Below the pieces are notes generated by a model. That model did no database searches, had not been told where the DNA came from, and worked only from the letters and a program-made list of their open reading frames with translations. Shown piece by piece: positions 49,681-63,941 of a DNA stretch of 64,000 nt (positions are counted from its first letter, which is position 1; each line of letters begins with the position of its first letter). Origin of the DNA: Rotaria sp. Silwood1 (taxonomy: Eukaryota > Rotifera > Eurotatoria > Philodinida > Philodinidae); contig CAJNOP010000028.1 in the NCBI GenBank assembly GCA_905250075.1, positions 817,522-881,521 on the forward strand, in the 5' to 3' direction. A program made the translations under genes and the position numbers.

Positions 49681-52600
49681 ATGACTGAAGCCATTCTAGC
49701 TGTAAGTTTTAAGTTTTGCTTCTTTTATATAATATATTATTTTCATCATAAAAAAAAAAATAGAGCCGCCTTCGTGATATTGAAGAAGAAATGAGAACTG
49801 AACGAGATGTACGATACCGTCAGGAAAAGGAATTTACAAGTTTACGTATTGATTTTGACGAACTTGAACAACAATTAGAAGAAATAACAAATGCACGTGA
49901 TCGAGAAATTGAAATTAATAAACGGTAAATATTCAAATTCTTAAAATAAAATATATCTTATAAAATAAATAAATTTAGTTTAAGACAAGAAAATCATGAT
50001 TTACGTCAAAGACTTGAACTTCAAGCAACCGAAAGTGATGAAAATCAAAATGCACTTCGTCGTCGTTTTCAAGATACTCTTTCGGATTTAACAAGTCAAG
50101 TTGAAGCCTTAAGTAAAGGAAAAACAAGGTAATTTAAATTTGATGTTTTTTTTCTTAAAATTTGATTGTTTCGTTTTCTTCTTTTGTTCAGACATGAAAA
50201 GGAAAGCAAAACATTTATCGTCGAAATTGAAGAATTAAAACTTGAAGTTGAATCAGTAGCAAAAGCTAAAAGTCAAGCAGTATCAATGAGTAAAGAACTT
50301 GAAGGAAAATTAATTGAAATGGGTGGCAAAGTTGATGATGCCATACGACAATTAACTGAAGTTAATGCTGTTAAATTACGTCTTGTTGAAGAAAATTTAG
50401 CATATAGTCGTCGAATTGAAACAATTGAATTTGAACTAACATCATTACAAACAGTTTATAGACGAACACAAAGTGATCTTGAAGAAGCACGTCTTCATTT
50501 AGAATCTGAAATGGCTGTAAGAATAAAAAAAAAGATCAGTATTTTATTTTATTTTACTAATTTTTCTTTTATCGTTGTTTTATTAAGACAAATCGTACAT
50601 TACAATCAACAGTAAAAACTTTTCAAATGGATTTAGAATCAACAAAATTACAATTAGAAGATGAAATTGAAGCTAAAACTGAATTACAAAAAGTTTTAAT
50701 TAAAATACAAGAAGAAGCACGTCTTTCACGGGATCGTTATGAAAAAGAACTTGAAGGAAAAAATGAAGAAATTGAAGATCAAAGGTTAGATGTCTATTTT
50801 AAAAAAGGAATACTTAATTATTTTATTCTGTTTTTTTTTTAATTTTTTGAAATTTAGACGTAAATTCAATGCACGTATTACTGAAGTTCAAGAACAGCTT
50901 ACTGAAGTCCTTGCTAAAGCAAGTAATCTTGAAAAAATTAAACAACGTCTTCAAGGTGAAGTAGAAAAACTTGCTGATGAAGCTGACAAAGTAAATCAAA
51001 TAGATTAAAATTTAAAATAGAACAGAAAAAGAGTTTTTTTCTTTAGCAACGTAAACGAGCAGATGAAGCTGTTCGACGTAATAAACAATTAGAAAAAGAA
51101 GTTGATGAAGCTCGACAACGTTTAAGTATAATAAGTGCCGAACTTGAATCAGCTTTACAAGCTAATCGTAATTATCAAAGTGAATTGGTCAAAGTTAAAA
51201 GTTTAAATGAGCAACTCACAGAACAAATTGATATTATTACACGTGACAAGCGTCGTCTACAAGGTTTGTTTATAATTTTACTTTCAACAACAAAAATAAA
51301 CGATTATTTAATAGACATAAGTCTACTTACTACTAGCAGCTTTTTATGAGACTTTCAATAAGAATACTCAGATTTATTCTAGTATACGAAGCATTGATTA
51401 AAATGAAAATTTTTGATTTTTTTATAGGTTTACGAATAAGTCGTTATCTAAAACCACAAACCTCAAATGCTTAGCTTATTTTGATGTTTCATAGTAAAAT
51501 TAGCCTTGATAAACTTTTCAACACTAGCCGCCTACTATCAAGATAATAGTAATTAATTCTCTCATAAATGTCTACTAAGACTCCACTTTCACAGGTTGCA
51601 AAGTTTTTTCCTGAAGTAAAGCAAATCATAGATTATCTACCGCTGGAAAAAAATGAGCTATTTAAAATATTATATATCATTGATTTATTAAGCTAATATC
51701 GATGGAAAAGGTCACAATTTAGCAGTCTATAATATCTATTTCTTGATAGTATAATGTACTGTTATTCTTCGAAATCAAATGATAACAAGGTGAATTTTGT
51801 ACATGTTATGCTATTTGGGATATTCTACAAAGTAGTAAAAAACATCTTGGAAAAAAAGATGTTTATCTTCGAGGTAATATAAGGCTTACAGTATCAATAG
51901 ATATGTAAACGATCTCAAGAAAAACTATCTCGGACATTCATTATTGTCTTTCATTCATAACAAGTTTCTTCGTGAAGAGATTAAGACTTCATCTTGGCCT
52001 GAATTATATAGACATTTCTTTGGAAAAGTAAACAAAAATATTCGATCTCCCCCCCCCCCCACCCCCATGCATCTCCTAGAGAAAGACTACGAGATTTTTG
52101 AAAAACAAAATTTTTGAGAAGTCAATCCTTAATCATCCATATGCATAAAGCAAGGATTGCTGATCACAGGCATATAATTGAAATTCATTATCAATCGTAA
52201 TTTAATAGTATATAGAGCATCCTTTTAATGAAGAATTAAAGGATCCACGGCAAATGTAGAGCATATAGAAGTCAATTTTGTATCGCTAAATTACAGTTGA
52301 TAATAAGTTTCAATAATATGGCTGTCACCAACGTCCTGTGCTTTATGGTAGCGTGTAGTTAATATTAGAATTTACATAAATTTTTTTTTACAAAATTTCT
52401 ATGATCTTCCTTCGAAGTGTACAGAGTCCGGTGTAGAGAGAATTGTCTATCTAATTCTAGTCAAACCAAAGCCCTAATATCTATGAAATGCAAATTCTCA
52501 TCAATGAAAGACACTAAAAAGTGTTCGATATCATTTTCCTTGAAGTTGTTTACGTGTCTGTTGATATTGTAAGCCTCATATTGCCTCGACAGTAAACTTT

Positions 52601-55600
52601 CTTTTTCCATATTTTTTTTCACTATTTTGTAGAATATCATAAGTTATATAACATGTCAAAAACTCGCTTTGCTGTCATTTAATTTCGAAAAATGATATTA
52701 AATATACTGTCAACAAACAGGTGTTACAGACTACTAAATCATGACCTTTTTCGTTCATATTGACTTAGTAAATAAATGATTTACAATAGATTTAATAGCT
52801 CATTTTTTCCAGCTGTTGATAATCTGTCTTTTGATAAATTGCATGAAAAAACTCATTGACTTGTGAAAGTATAATACCGGCAGACATTTATGAGACGATT
52901 AATTACTATTTTATTGCTAGGACTTAGCTAATGTTGAAAAGTCAGATCACAGCTACTTTTGCTATAAAACATCGAAATGAGCTAAACTTTTTGTTTACAA
53001 GTTTTAAATGATGGCTTTTCGAATACATATAAAAGAACGATAATTTAACTTTTGACCAGTGATCCGATTCAATAGTCCTCTTACTGCTAGTCTCTTATAT
53101 TGTTAAAGCACATTAAATCGTTTTTGTTTCATCCAATGATAAATACAGATTCGCTTGTTTTTGTTTTGAAACTCTCAAATAAAACATAGTTTCTCTAAAA
53201 TCGTTATTAGTGCGTTCTGGTTACAATTATAGAAGTATGATGTGTGATTATTTCTCAAGCTCATAATCTAAAATACAAACGAAGCAGAATAATCAAATCG
53301 AATGTGGTATCAAAAGAATAATGCATATAGGAATGTACCTATTCCTCGATCATGATGTCAACGATGACATGTTTTGTTTAATAGGAATGTAGTTTCCTAT
53401 GAATTGTTTATATCAAACGTGATCAGTTGTTCTTGCTCTATCCAAAGCGGTAATCGAATTTCATGAAATAAAAAACAAATGCTTCAGCGTTTGTTGACAA
53501 TTAGCTATTTTTAGTTTTTTTTTCGAGCAATTCGTACTGTTGTTGGAGATCTGTGTTTTGTTTAAGATAAAATTTAAGATTAGATTCAAAAAACGTTCAA
53601 AATTGATTGTAATCTTCAGTTAGAAATTCAAAGAACTAATTTATACCTGCTGATAAAAACGCATGTTCACTAATGAGAATTATCGAACTCTTAGCTATTC
53701 TTCAGAATAAATGTGATTAGTTTTAAACACTCTTTCTGAATCTATTCTTAGGTTTTTTTCTAAAACGAAACACAGACCCTAAAACCTGTTGGTATGAATC
53801 GAAAAAAAACCCAAAAATTGGAAAGTTTTGACTGATTCGCAAAGCTCTCTTGTGTATCTCATGAAACTTGTCTATAGCTTTGGATACAGCATGAAAAAGT
53901 GGCCAACGCTAATATAAACAATCTGCAGGGAACTATGTCCTTAACAAAGAAAAATGTCATCTTGGATATCATGTTTTAGCATTCAGTCTATCTCTAGATT
54001 CATGTATTATTTAAAGGTCAACTGAATAATTTCATTTATTCTATTAATACTTCGGACGTGTTAGAACAGTGAACATAATCAAAGACTAGTCTAAGATAAA
54101 CTCTGGTTCATTTTATAAATCATTAGTTCATTGTTAAATTTTGTATTTTTTCTAAGAACACTATATTTTATATGTATAAAAATAAAAACTAAAACTAACT
54201 TCAGGACAAAAGATTAAAACATGCTACATTGGTTAAATGATTTAATTGAACAATAATAAATTTGAAAACGTTTTGAATTTCTTACGAACATATTTAGATA
54301 TAAATTTCTCAAGATCGAGTTGTGCACGGAACTTTCTAGTTTCTATTGTACAGTCGAATATTTCTCAGGAAAATAACAATTCAGTTGGTACATTATGAAG
54401 AAAAATATTCTCTATCAAATAAGACTATCCCGAAAATGATATGATTAGTGACGTTCAAGTTTGTACTCATGCTCGGGACTCATTTTGATGGCAAAATTCA
54501 TACTTGTTTCCACAGATTACAAAAAAACACATACAGGAGTCATCAGAGATTTACTTTCAACATGCAGATTTTCTCTTTGTCCACACCCTATTTGATTGTT
54601 CAACCGAATGCTCTAGGTTTGAATTATAAGAATAGGTGGTTTTGGATCCGATTGAAACAAGAAAATCTTGATTTCGTATATATTTATCAAATTCTATGCA
54701 GACAGACGTTTCTTAAACTATATAAAAAATCTTTGATCATGCAAGCACGGAAAAAAATCGACACCTAGGTTAATTGCTGGTATTCTGTTAGTATTGATAG
54801 TTTATTTTCTAAAATCGAACTCAATCAAATTCTATTTTGTATTGTAACATATCTTTTTATGTTCTTTCCTTTTTCCAGACGAAATCGATGTAGCATTAAA
54901 TCAAATATCCGATTTAAATACACGTCTTGTCGAAATGGATCGTCTTCGTAAACAACTCGAAGCCGAAAAATTATCATTAAATTCGACAATTGAAGAATAT
55001 CGTGAACAATTACATATTGAAATAGCGAAATATAATGCATTAAATAGTCAAGTTGAAAAACTTCGTCTAGATTATGAAAAGAAAATCGCTGAAAAAGAAG
55101 CAGAACTTGATGTACTTCGGTAAGACAAAAGAAAACAAAACACAATAAATGTGTTTTTCCCAATTGAAAATAAATGTTTATTATAAAAATTAATCAAATA
55201 TATATCAATATATTTAGTGTAAATCATCGAAGACAATTAGAACAAATGCAAACACAAATTGAAGAACTTGAATTACGTTATAAAACAGATATTGGTCGTC
55301 TTAAATCGAAATATCAAGCTGAAATCGATGAACTTCATCTCCGTTTTGATTCACTCAAAAAAGTTAAAGCTGAATTAGAAAATCATTTGAAGAAAATTCA
55401 AGCTGTTCTTAAAGAAGCACAAGATCGTCTTCTTGAAGAACAAACATTACATGAAGCAACACGTGATGCACTTAATGTAGCTGAAAAACGAAATGGTAAA
55501 AAATTTTTATTTGATTAAAGTTAAAATAAAAAAAAACTTTTGTTGATATTTTTTTCATTTAGCTATTCTTCGTGGTGAAATCGAAGAAATTCGTATATTA

Positions 55601-57327
55601 TATGAACGTGTATGTTTAAATCGAATTATTTTCATATTTGAATTCAAATTTTGATTCTTGCTTTCTTTTTGTCTTGATAGAGTGACAAAGCTCGTAAAAC
55701 AACTGAACTTGAACTACATGATTCCGAACAACGATTAATTGAAGCAACATCACTTGCTAATCGTGCTATTGCTGAACGAAAGAAATTTGAAGCAGATGCT
55801 ATCCAACTTCACGGAGAAATTCTTGATATACGACAAGAACTTAAGATTGTTGATGAAAGAGTAAGTTAAAATTTCTTAAAATATTTACAGATTTTAGAAA
55901 ACAAAATACATTATCTAAAGAGTAAAATACTTCTATTGATTTAACATATTTTTGTTGGGATATTTTACTCTTTTGAAATATCATTTATAAGACAACAGTT
56001 TAGAACCTGTAGAGAATGGATGGATAGGCTTTGAAAGAATGATAAAGAGCGATATAGAAGCATCCATTCTTTTGGATCTCATGCTGGCTAAAATAATAAT
56101 GAGAATAGGGACTCTTCAATGGAAATACCATCGTTTTCTTCAGATCATCTTCAAAAATCAATTTTCGAATTTCTCACATATTAATAATGATTTCTTTATC
56201 GGTGTTTCCTGATAGGATTTCACCAGTTCTCAATGCAAAGTTTGCATCAAATGAGCGAAACAACTGTTTGAACAAATGCGGTCAGATCAGAGAACATCTT
56301 CAACATTTCGGCATATCTGACCCAGAAATGATCTTATTAACTTCGTTTTCCTGGTAGAGTCTGTCGAGGCCAAATTTTTCGTATCCGAGACCAACCCGAT
56401 GGTTTGTATTCAATGACCGACTAAAACTTACTCAAGATTTAGTTTTCTTTTTTTGAGAAATAAAGATATTTATTCTATGAATTATCCTACAAATCGTAGA
56501 TTCAATTTCTTTTACTTTTCATTTCGACATCATATTTGATAATATGAGTTCTACCACAAATATAATTACTAGAACTGTCTAAGAAAAACAAGGAACTAAA
56601 TTATGTTAAATTTTCTTTTTGATAATATAAGAATATTCATTAAATCACTTTTTTTTAGGCACGAAAATTGGGTGCTGAATTAATCCATCGTGATGAAGAA
56701 ATTCGTCATGAACGTGAAAAGACTGCTGAAGCTGAAGCATCAAAACGTGCATTAGATCAACAATTACGTGATTGTAGTGCTAAGATTGATGAAGCTGAAG
56801 CTTATGCACGAGCTGAAGGAAAACGTATTGCAGCTAAATATGAAGGACGAGTATGTTTTGAATTCATTTCTTTAATCAAAAGAAAACATAAATATATTTT
56901 TTTTTTCGTTTTTCTTTTATTTCAATAGCTTGCACAACTTGAAACAGAAATTGAATTAGAACGTGCTCGTTATCAAGAACTTCTTAAAGATTTACGTCGT
57001 AATGAAAAACGTCTTAAGGACGTATTAACTCAGGTTGATGAAGAACAAACAAAAGTACTTTCACTTACGGACTCATTAAGTAAAGTTAATGATAAGATGC
57101 GTATCTATAAATCACAAATTGAAAGTGCTGAATCATCAGCTGCACAAGGTTATTTTTTTTGAAATTTCAATAAATTTTTTTGAAATAGTTTTTTTTTTTA
57201 AATTTTAGTATTAACGCGTGCTCGCCGTCTTGAACGAGAACTTGAAGATGCTGAAGAACGCGCTGAAATGGTTACAACAACATTGATTCGTTCACGATCT
57301 GTTCATCGTACTCTTGATCTTGATTAA
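49681..57327 (+). CDS. Prm: Paramyosin
   Basis: Paramyosin forms the core of invertebrate muscle thick filaments. The 14 exons are 49681-49701, 49764-49924, 49979-50128, 50192-50516, 50588-50784, 50858-50990, 51047-51263, 54879-55119, 55218-55495, 55563-55609, 55681-55860, 56659-56850, 56929-57148 and 57209-57327. They give 826 residues, close to the usual 840-880. The product is an uninterrupted coiled-coil rod: near the start SRLRDIEEEMRTERDVR matches the paramyosin RLEDKI..L..DLE.ERELR region, the middle has YEKKIAEKEAELDVLR, and the end RARRLERELEDAEERAE is the conserved myosin-tail end followed by a short nonhelical tail. An acceptor at 49669-49670 lies just before the ATG, so an upstream noncoding or short coding exon must exist. 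Intron 7 is 3.6 kb, the others 46-98 bases or about 0.8 kb. AATAAA lies at about 57571. Confidence 0.93.
51264..54878 (+). other. 3.6-kb intron 7 of paramyosin
   Basis: No exon or embedded gene is supported on either strand. It contains a C12 run (52049-52060) followed by A and C5, rare in this AT-rich window. Confidence 0.6.
52049..52066. repeat. C12-A-C5 run
   Basis: A poly-C run in paramyosin intron 7; the only such tract of this length in the window. Confidence 0.85.
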
Positions 57328-60300
57328 AATGAAGCAATCGATCTTCTTTTTCTTTTTTTTTCTTTTCTTGTAGCCTATAACTATTATTCATATTTAGATA
57401 GGTTAGGATTCGCTTGTATTTTTTTGTTTCGTTTTAATTATCTATTCACCTATACTTTAATCTCTTTTTTTTTTATCCATTCCCTCATCACACTTATATA
57501 TCTCTCATTGAACAAAATGCCAACACTAATTCATTCTTCTATTTGATTTTCAATTGTTGATCTATCAAAAAATAAAGTCTTTTTTTTTTTCAAAAATCTT
57601 GAAAAAACAGCACTAAATATCATCTATTTTTATTTTGATGCTATGATTAACAGAACGGTATACTGGCATTGAATACGATTGTGTTGCTAGTGGAGGTTTT
57701 TATCGATCGAAAGACATCAAAAGAAAGGATATCTCCCTCTTTTTTTTCATTATTTCTGGTTCTCGAAGACAATACGACTGATTAGGGTGAAATTTTTACT
57801 ACAGATAGAGCACCAAAAATATTCTTTGGGAAATCCTGGTTTTCCATAGGACCACATCGAACCTGCTTGCGACTACATTGTAACTTAGGTCGAATGAACT
57901 GAAATTTTTATCAATCATACTTGGAAATATTTCAAAGGGAAAACCAGCCGTTTTCGTTCTTGGCACCTAAATTTTGCATATGTCTCTCATAAAAAAAAGA
58001 AATTGAGATTTTTGAAAAAGCTTAAAAATATTTCTGAGATATTGTCTCAGGCATTTCTCATTGATGAGGACCGCAATGTACCAGAATGCAACCCTATGAA
58101 AACTCGGATTTGTTTCCATGAGAAAACTGCGAAAATTCATTTTAAAATTTTTTCCACGAATTCATCATTTTTCAGTGTTCTATATCTAGTTAAAATTTTA
58201 GTTAGATCAGTTGCACTGTTTTTGAGAACCAAAAACGGTCAAAACAGAGGAAGCGTATCCTTAGTGGAGAATTTAAAAACTATGATATTTTTCCGTCAGT
58301 TCCTCTACAAATTTCGTTCTTTGAAGTATGTCAATTTGACATAGGGAAGTAATTTTTTACTGATCTTAGAAATAAGAGAATATAAACACAGAATTAGATT
58401 TACTCAAATAATTAAGCCAACTTTGATATACAGTGAACATGTCAAAACCTGAGGTAGAAACTTCCGAATATTTCCTTATTAAGAAAATTAAAGAATCAAG
58501 CAGCTGAATTCGAACAAAATGTTTATTATTGAAAAGGAATGAATGAAAGACAAACAAACATACTTTGAAATATTAATCGTGGAAGTCACATATATTTTCG
58601 AGGAAAATAACCAATGTAAGTTTCAAGTCGAAGTTCTATGACTTTCTCCGCCTCCATAACACTGTCATCATTTGGTCAACATAAAAATCATGAATTGACC
58701 AAGTTATAACTTTAAAAAATAATTGCTACAAGTTTTTTATGAGTTGCTCAAGATATATAATAGTGCGAAAAGAGCTGCTGCTTTAGATATAATGGATATT
58801 TAAAACAATATTACTTTCCATTTAATGCCATGCTTATAATGATAACAATTTGTTTAATTAACAAAAAAAAATACAAAAATGAAAAATAACAAGCAAATAG
58901 CCCTAATGCAAACAAAAATAAGGCATCCTTAAAAAGTAACGAAAAAAAAAATCTATGTTCGTAATGCAGAAATAAATAAGACAATCTTTACTTTGTTGAT
59001 CGATTACCTTCGAAGAGAACTATAGTCTGTGGGGATTTTCCATTTCACGTATTTTGTATTAGTTTAATGAGGCTAAAGAATATATATATGTATGAATTCC
59101 ACATCTCAGTCCCAAAACGCCTACGATAACAAGCTTTTTTGTTGCTACAATAGACAACAAACCACTGAGAAGATTAAATGCTGCAATGAGATAATTAAAG
59201 GAAGACCATTGAAGTATAATATTCTGTACACATTTTTTCTTCTGCTTTCATAAAATTGATCAAATCCCATATATTTGAATGATTTCGATAAATACGAAAA
59301 TTTATTCTATTATGATAACACACGATTTTGGTGTGGGTGCGGATGTATCTTTTCTTCAGCCATATAACCTTATCTTATCAGTAGATATTGATCGTGCAAT
59401 CATGACATCTTTATCCAACATCTGTCAAAACACTTTTTCTTTCACAATCTTACTTTCTATTTTTATGAGGTTTTTTTTCTACAATTGATACTTTCGACCG
59501 AAGTTAAGTTTACTATTCAAATTGCTAATGTTTATCATATCAAAAATATATTACTATTGGATTAGTATATGTTTCGAAAACAAGATTCTATGTATATAGA
59601 ATAGTTTTAAAAATTCTACCGAGAAAAAAAGTAGTTTTCATTGAAATTTAAACTTGATAAAACTCGTTAAAGTTCGAGAGTTTTGATCTAAATTTTTTTT
59701 TTTTCGTAAAAGAGAAAGGATCTAGAGACTATCGAATAGTACTAGTACTGTCATATCCTTGAAGCGTCCTATTATTATTTCTATAGCAATACTCACAAAC
59801 TGATCTGATAAGATTCTTCCAACTATTCAATGCATTGTATCATTCATAGATTTTCTCGAGCTATTAATATTTCATTACAAAAAGAATATTTTTTGGCATA
59901 AGTAAAAGTACGAATAATATTCTGACAAATTGATAGACCTAATCATACAGTTATCAAGACGATCAATTCTTACCTTGATATTTTACCTTGTCGAAACACA
60001 GCATGATTATCGATTAAAGGTCAATCGACATCATATGCTTTTCTAATAAAAGTAAAGGTCTTTACTTATTACTTCGCTAGTAATCATGACATTTATTAAA
60101 CAAGATCTCAAATAAGTAATAAAAATAAATATCTATTATGATGCTTTATTTCATAAAAGACCACAAAACATAAAGGAATATTTTATCATAATCACGATAT
60201 ATATATATATATGTATATATTTTGAACTAATCTTATTTTTTTGGATATAAAAGATATAGCATATATCCATCAAATTAGAAAGAAAAAAACCTAACAAAAG

Positions 60301-60396
60301 AATACACAACAGAACAGAAGTGAAATAAAGAGAAGAAAAAAAAACAAAACAACAAGTCAATAAAGTTTTGAAATAAATATTTCAAAACCAATAACT
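57328..60396. other. Intergenic, with a diverged repeat copy
   Basis: The paramyosin 3' UTR lies at the left. Positions 57737-58250 resemble 47184-47540 (intron 25 of the Rab-effector/Ig gene) in the same order. The remainder is AT-rich spacer without supported genes. Confidence 0.45.
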
Positions 60397-60915
60397 TTAT
60401 TCAGATTTTTCTGAACTTCTTTTGGCAGCTTTAGCTACTTTAGTTGTTTTTGATGTTGAAGCTAATACTAATCGTAATATGAGTAAAACTGCAAGAAATA
60501 TTGCTCCACCAATATATTCCATACTATAATGTAATTTTTGAAATGCAATTATCATATTTGTTATTATCACAAGTAACACCATATTTCCCATTGATTGTGG
60601 AAAAGCTATACAACAACAAACAAATAAATATCATCAATAAAATGTTCATTTTTTTTTTTCTTACAAACCTCCACCAAGTAGTAATAGAGTTCCTGAAGAC
60701 ATTTCAGCAACACCTACAGCTATACGATAATTTTTTGCATATGGACGCCAACCCGTTAAATGATAAAATGGAAATTCTTTATTTAATTTACCAAATTCAT
60801 TTCGTGCTTGTGTATGATATTCCGGAAAAAATTGTGGAGTTAATTTAATATGACCCAAAAAAATAAATATCACACCAAGTACAACAGTTAATAAATGTAA
60901 ACCAAGTGATGCCAT
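60397..60915 (-). CDS. TMEM35A: TMEM35A-like (NACHO) membrane protein
   Basis: Two exons, 60915-60669 and 60605-60397, with a 63-base GT-AG intron, give 151 residues (human TMEM35A has 167). TMEM35A/NACHO is an ER membrane chaperone that helps nicotinic acetylcholine receptors assemble; it belongs to the DoxX-like superfamily. Evidence: the N-terminal helix GLHLLTVVLGVIFIFLG is directly followed by the family motif IKLTP, then a polar stretch. Helix 2 is around AVGVAEMSSGTLLLLGG, helix 3 around MVLLVIITNMIIAFQ, helix 4 around GAIFLAVLLILRLVLA, and the cytosolic tail is basic (KTTKVAKAAKRSSEKSE). A receptor-chaperone role in this animal is inferred from the family. Confidence 0.85.
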
Positions 60916-62747
60916 ATGTTTTTTTCTTTTCTACAAATAAAAAGTTATGTTTTCTTTCAAATATAATGTGACTGTTAAAGTCAGTTAACCGAAGAAAAAA
61001 TTGAATATCTTGGTTATAGTTTGACAAGCTAAGGTAATTTTTGTTTTAACGATAATCAAAGTGTGTTCATATCCTTAATGAGGAATTCCTTTTCGGAGTT
61101 CCTGGAGAATGTCTCATAAGAAAATTATAAAATTTCCAGGGTAAATAGATCTGGATCAATAGAGCAAAAAAGTTGTTTTAGACTCGAAATTCTTAAAATC
61201 TTTCTTCTAGGAAATATTAAAGTTGCCAAGACTGAAAGTTATCCTCCTAATCGCTCTCTATTCTCAGCTGCAACACATTCCATACAGCTGAAACTCTTTT
61301 TTTTTTCATAGACTAAACATTTTTTTGGAAATGTCTACCTTTGTCAGGTTTTTTGTCTTGTATTTGAATAGAACAATCAAAATATAGGGCTTATCACAAA
61401 AAACACGATTCTTTACTAGAAATTTTCTCATAAAATCTACTAAAAATGAATAGAGCTATATTTTTCAAAATAACAATTAACTGAAACCCCAAACAGTACC
61501 CAGTATTTGTAAAAAGCTTCAGCTCTATCAAATATAGTATGCCGAAGAAACAGGAGCGATTTTGTTTGTATTAGGACTTTTTTCTTCAACTAAATTGATC
61601 AAAAATTGGATACATGCAGTGGTGTTCGAGGATCGATGACTCATGCTCTTAGCACTCTTGGAATGAAAAAAAATAACCATTATTAGCAGAATTTTGTATG
61701 AAATAGAATAATCATAACGCGAGTTTTTCTACTAGGGATTTTGAAAATAAAATTTACTAAGCATACTAACTAACAACGAAGACTCTTCATTTATATGACA
61801 CTAAACACAGGATATTTCGATTTTGGAAAGAATTGTTTTGATGTATTACTATCTATTTCGACATTGAAATACAGTCGTTCTCGATAACTTTTAACTGAAG
61901 ATCTCTCCAGTTGATGTGTAGCTTTTAAGTCTATACAGATTGATAATGACCGCCAAAGGATTCGTTTCGCTTGTGGACTTCTGAGCAAGTAGTTGAGCCT
62001 TTTTCTCTTCTAGGACCTCAATTTTTCAATACAATCTTAGCTTCGAATTTTTACTTGAAACCTTGCAAAATCGAAGTCTCGTACATCAAGTTTTAGAATT
62101 CTCACATGCAGTATTTCCAAGATCTTGATTGTGGCAAATTATCAGGTCAAATATCTATTAAAATTTTATTGAAAAGTTTGAGTTCTCAAGGAAAACGTTC
62201 TACATCTCAATCGAAACTCTACAAAAGAGCAAATTCTTGATAGGTTATTATCAACAAATGGTTTGCTACTACTTAGCGACGTCTGGACTTTGAAGCTATA
62301 CATCAACTCGAGAGATCCCCCATTGAAAATAACTATGAATGACTACATTTCTATGTCAAAGTCAATAATAATGTATAAAAATGTTTTTTTTCAATACTTT
62401 CCTTAAAGATATGACCCATGAACAATCCATTATTATTGATGAAAGGATCAGGCCATTTGGTCAAACGATGACAAAGATATTCAATGTTTTTATCCAATTA
62501 ACTGATATTCGGGTCATTCTATTTTATTTTAAATATTTTTAACATGATGTGACACGAATGAATGAATACCAGATATATATAAATATAATCCAATCATATG
62601 AAGCCACAATACTTCATTTGACACATTGAGTTAGATATGCATTTTTGTTCTCTTGCATAGAGGAGGTACATGGTAAGCAATAGAAAGAAAATGAAACATT
62701 CGATGGTTGATTTATTTTGTAACAGCTGTTTTTTTTTTTAATAAATA
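60916..62747. other. Intergenic, decayed repeat-like sequence
   Basis: No supported gene. Sequence such as ATTATTAGCAGAATTTTGT (about 61679) echoes phrases in other introns and spacers of the window. Confidence 0.45.
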
Positions 62748-63867
62748 ATGTCGAGTAAAAAGGTATGAAATTTGAACTCTGTTTAATTTTGTAAGAAAAC
62801 AAAAAGAAGAATTTTAGTTCATTTCACAGATTACGATCTTCAAAAAATATGAGATATATGTATAATCTTAAGAAAAAAAATTAATTCTTTAGAAAGAGAT
62901 TTTTTCCAAATATGAATCCTTAAAACAACAATTTTGAATATTAGATAAATGATTGCACCAAACATTTTTTTTTTTGAAAAAAGAAAAATAATCCTTGATT
63001 AATTTTTATTTTAGAGTCGTGATTCAAGTAAAACCAAACATTCAAGCAAAGTAAATATTTATTTCACATCTTGCATTTTTATTTAATTTTTGTTGTTGTT
63101 TTTTTTTAGAGTGATAGTCGAGAAGAAAAGCATGGACGAAGTTCAAAAGATTATCGATCAACAGTTGATGATCACGAAGGATCATCATCACGTCATCGAG
63201 ATGTATTTTATTTTATAAAATAAATTTAATCAAATTCGTTGTTTTTTTCTTTTCTTTTAATAGAAATCCGAATCACATCGGCCAAAGTCTAAACATAGTA
63301 GTAAAACAAATAATCTTGATGATGATGCTATAGCATTAGCTGAAGAAGAAGAACGTCGACGACGTAAAAAACAAGAACGTAAACAACTTGAAGAAGAAGA
63401 AAGATTAAAACGTGAACAAGAAGAATATGAAGAAGAACGACGTCGACGAAAAGAAAAAGTAATTTTAATAATTAAAAATATTTTATTTTATTTTATTTTT
63501 TTTTATTTTAAAAGAATCGAGATTTAGAAAATGGTGATAGTCGAAAACATAAAGTAAATATGTTTCTTTTTCATTATATTATCTTATTTTTAAATTTAGT
63601 CATCTCGAATTAAATCACCAACACTAGATTCACCACCACCACCACCTCCTACCAAACATGTTAGTGTGTATCCTTTTTAGAGAGATTCAATCATTATATT
63701 GGAATATTAATTTTTATTTAGAAAAGTAAACCTATCGAAAAAGATGATAATTATAGTGATGATTTCGAACAGGTTTGATTATAATGATTAATTTAGTTCT
63801 TAAAAATATTCTTTTATAGAATTATGATGATGATTTTGATGATGAATCTATTGCACCACCGGTGAAG
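62748..63867 (+). CDS. Charged N-terminus, possibly DYNC2I1/WDR60 (partial)
   Basis: Eight exons, 62748-62762, 63015-63050, 63110-63202, 63264-63458, 63515-63553, 63600-63659, 63722-63772 and 63820-63867, all join in phase 0 and run on past the window. The start MSSKK is followed by Ser/Lys/His-rich sequence (SRDSSKTKHSSK), an Arg/Glu-rich helix (EEEERRRRKKQERKQLEEEE), a run of six Pro, and acidic repeats NYSDDFEQ and NYDDDFDDE. The N-terminal half of DYNC2I1 (WDR60), an intermediate chain of the ciliary dynein-2 motor, has this composition, including DDFEDYEDDFE. The WD repeats that would settle it are outside the window. Another low-complexity charged protein is possible. Confidence 0.7.
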
Positions 63868-63923
63868 GTAATTATAAATTTTCTATTTTTTTCTTGATTG
63901 ATTTTGAAATTCTTTATATTTAT

Positions 63924-63941
63924 TGAGAGAGAGAGAGAGAA
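63924..63941. repeat. (GA)n microsatellite
   Basis: About eight GA units downstream of the last visible exon. Confidence 0.8.

Noticed and set aside
60501..60848. 115-codon hydrophobic frame on +
   Set aside because: Antisense of the TMEM35A exons and intron; the - strand model is clearly the real gene.
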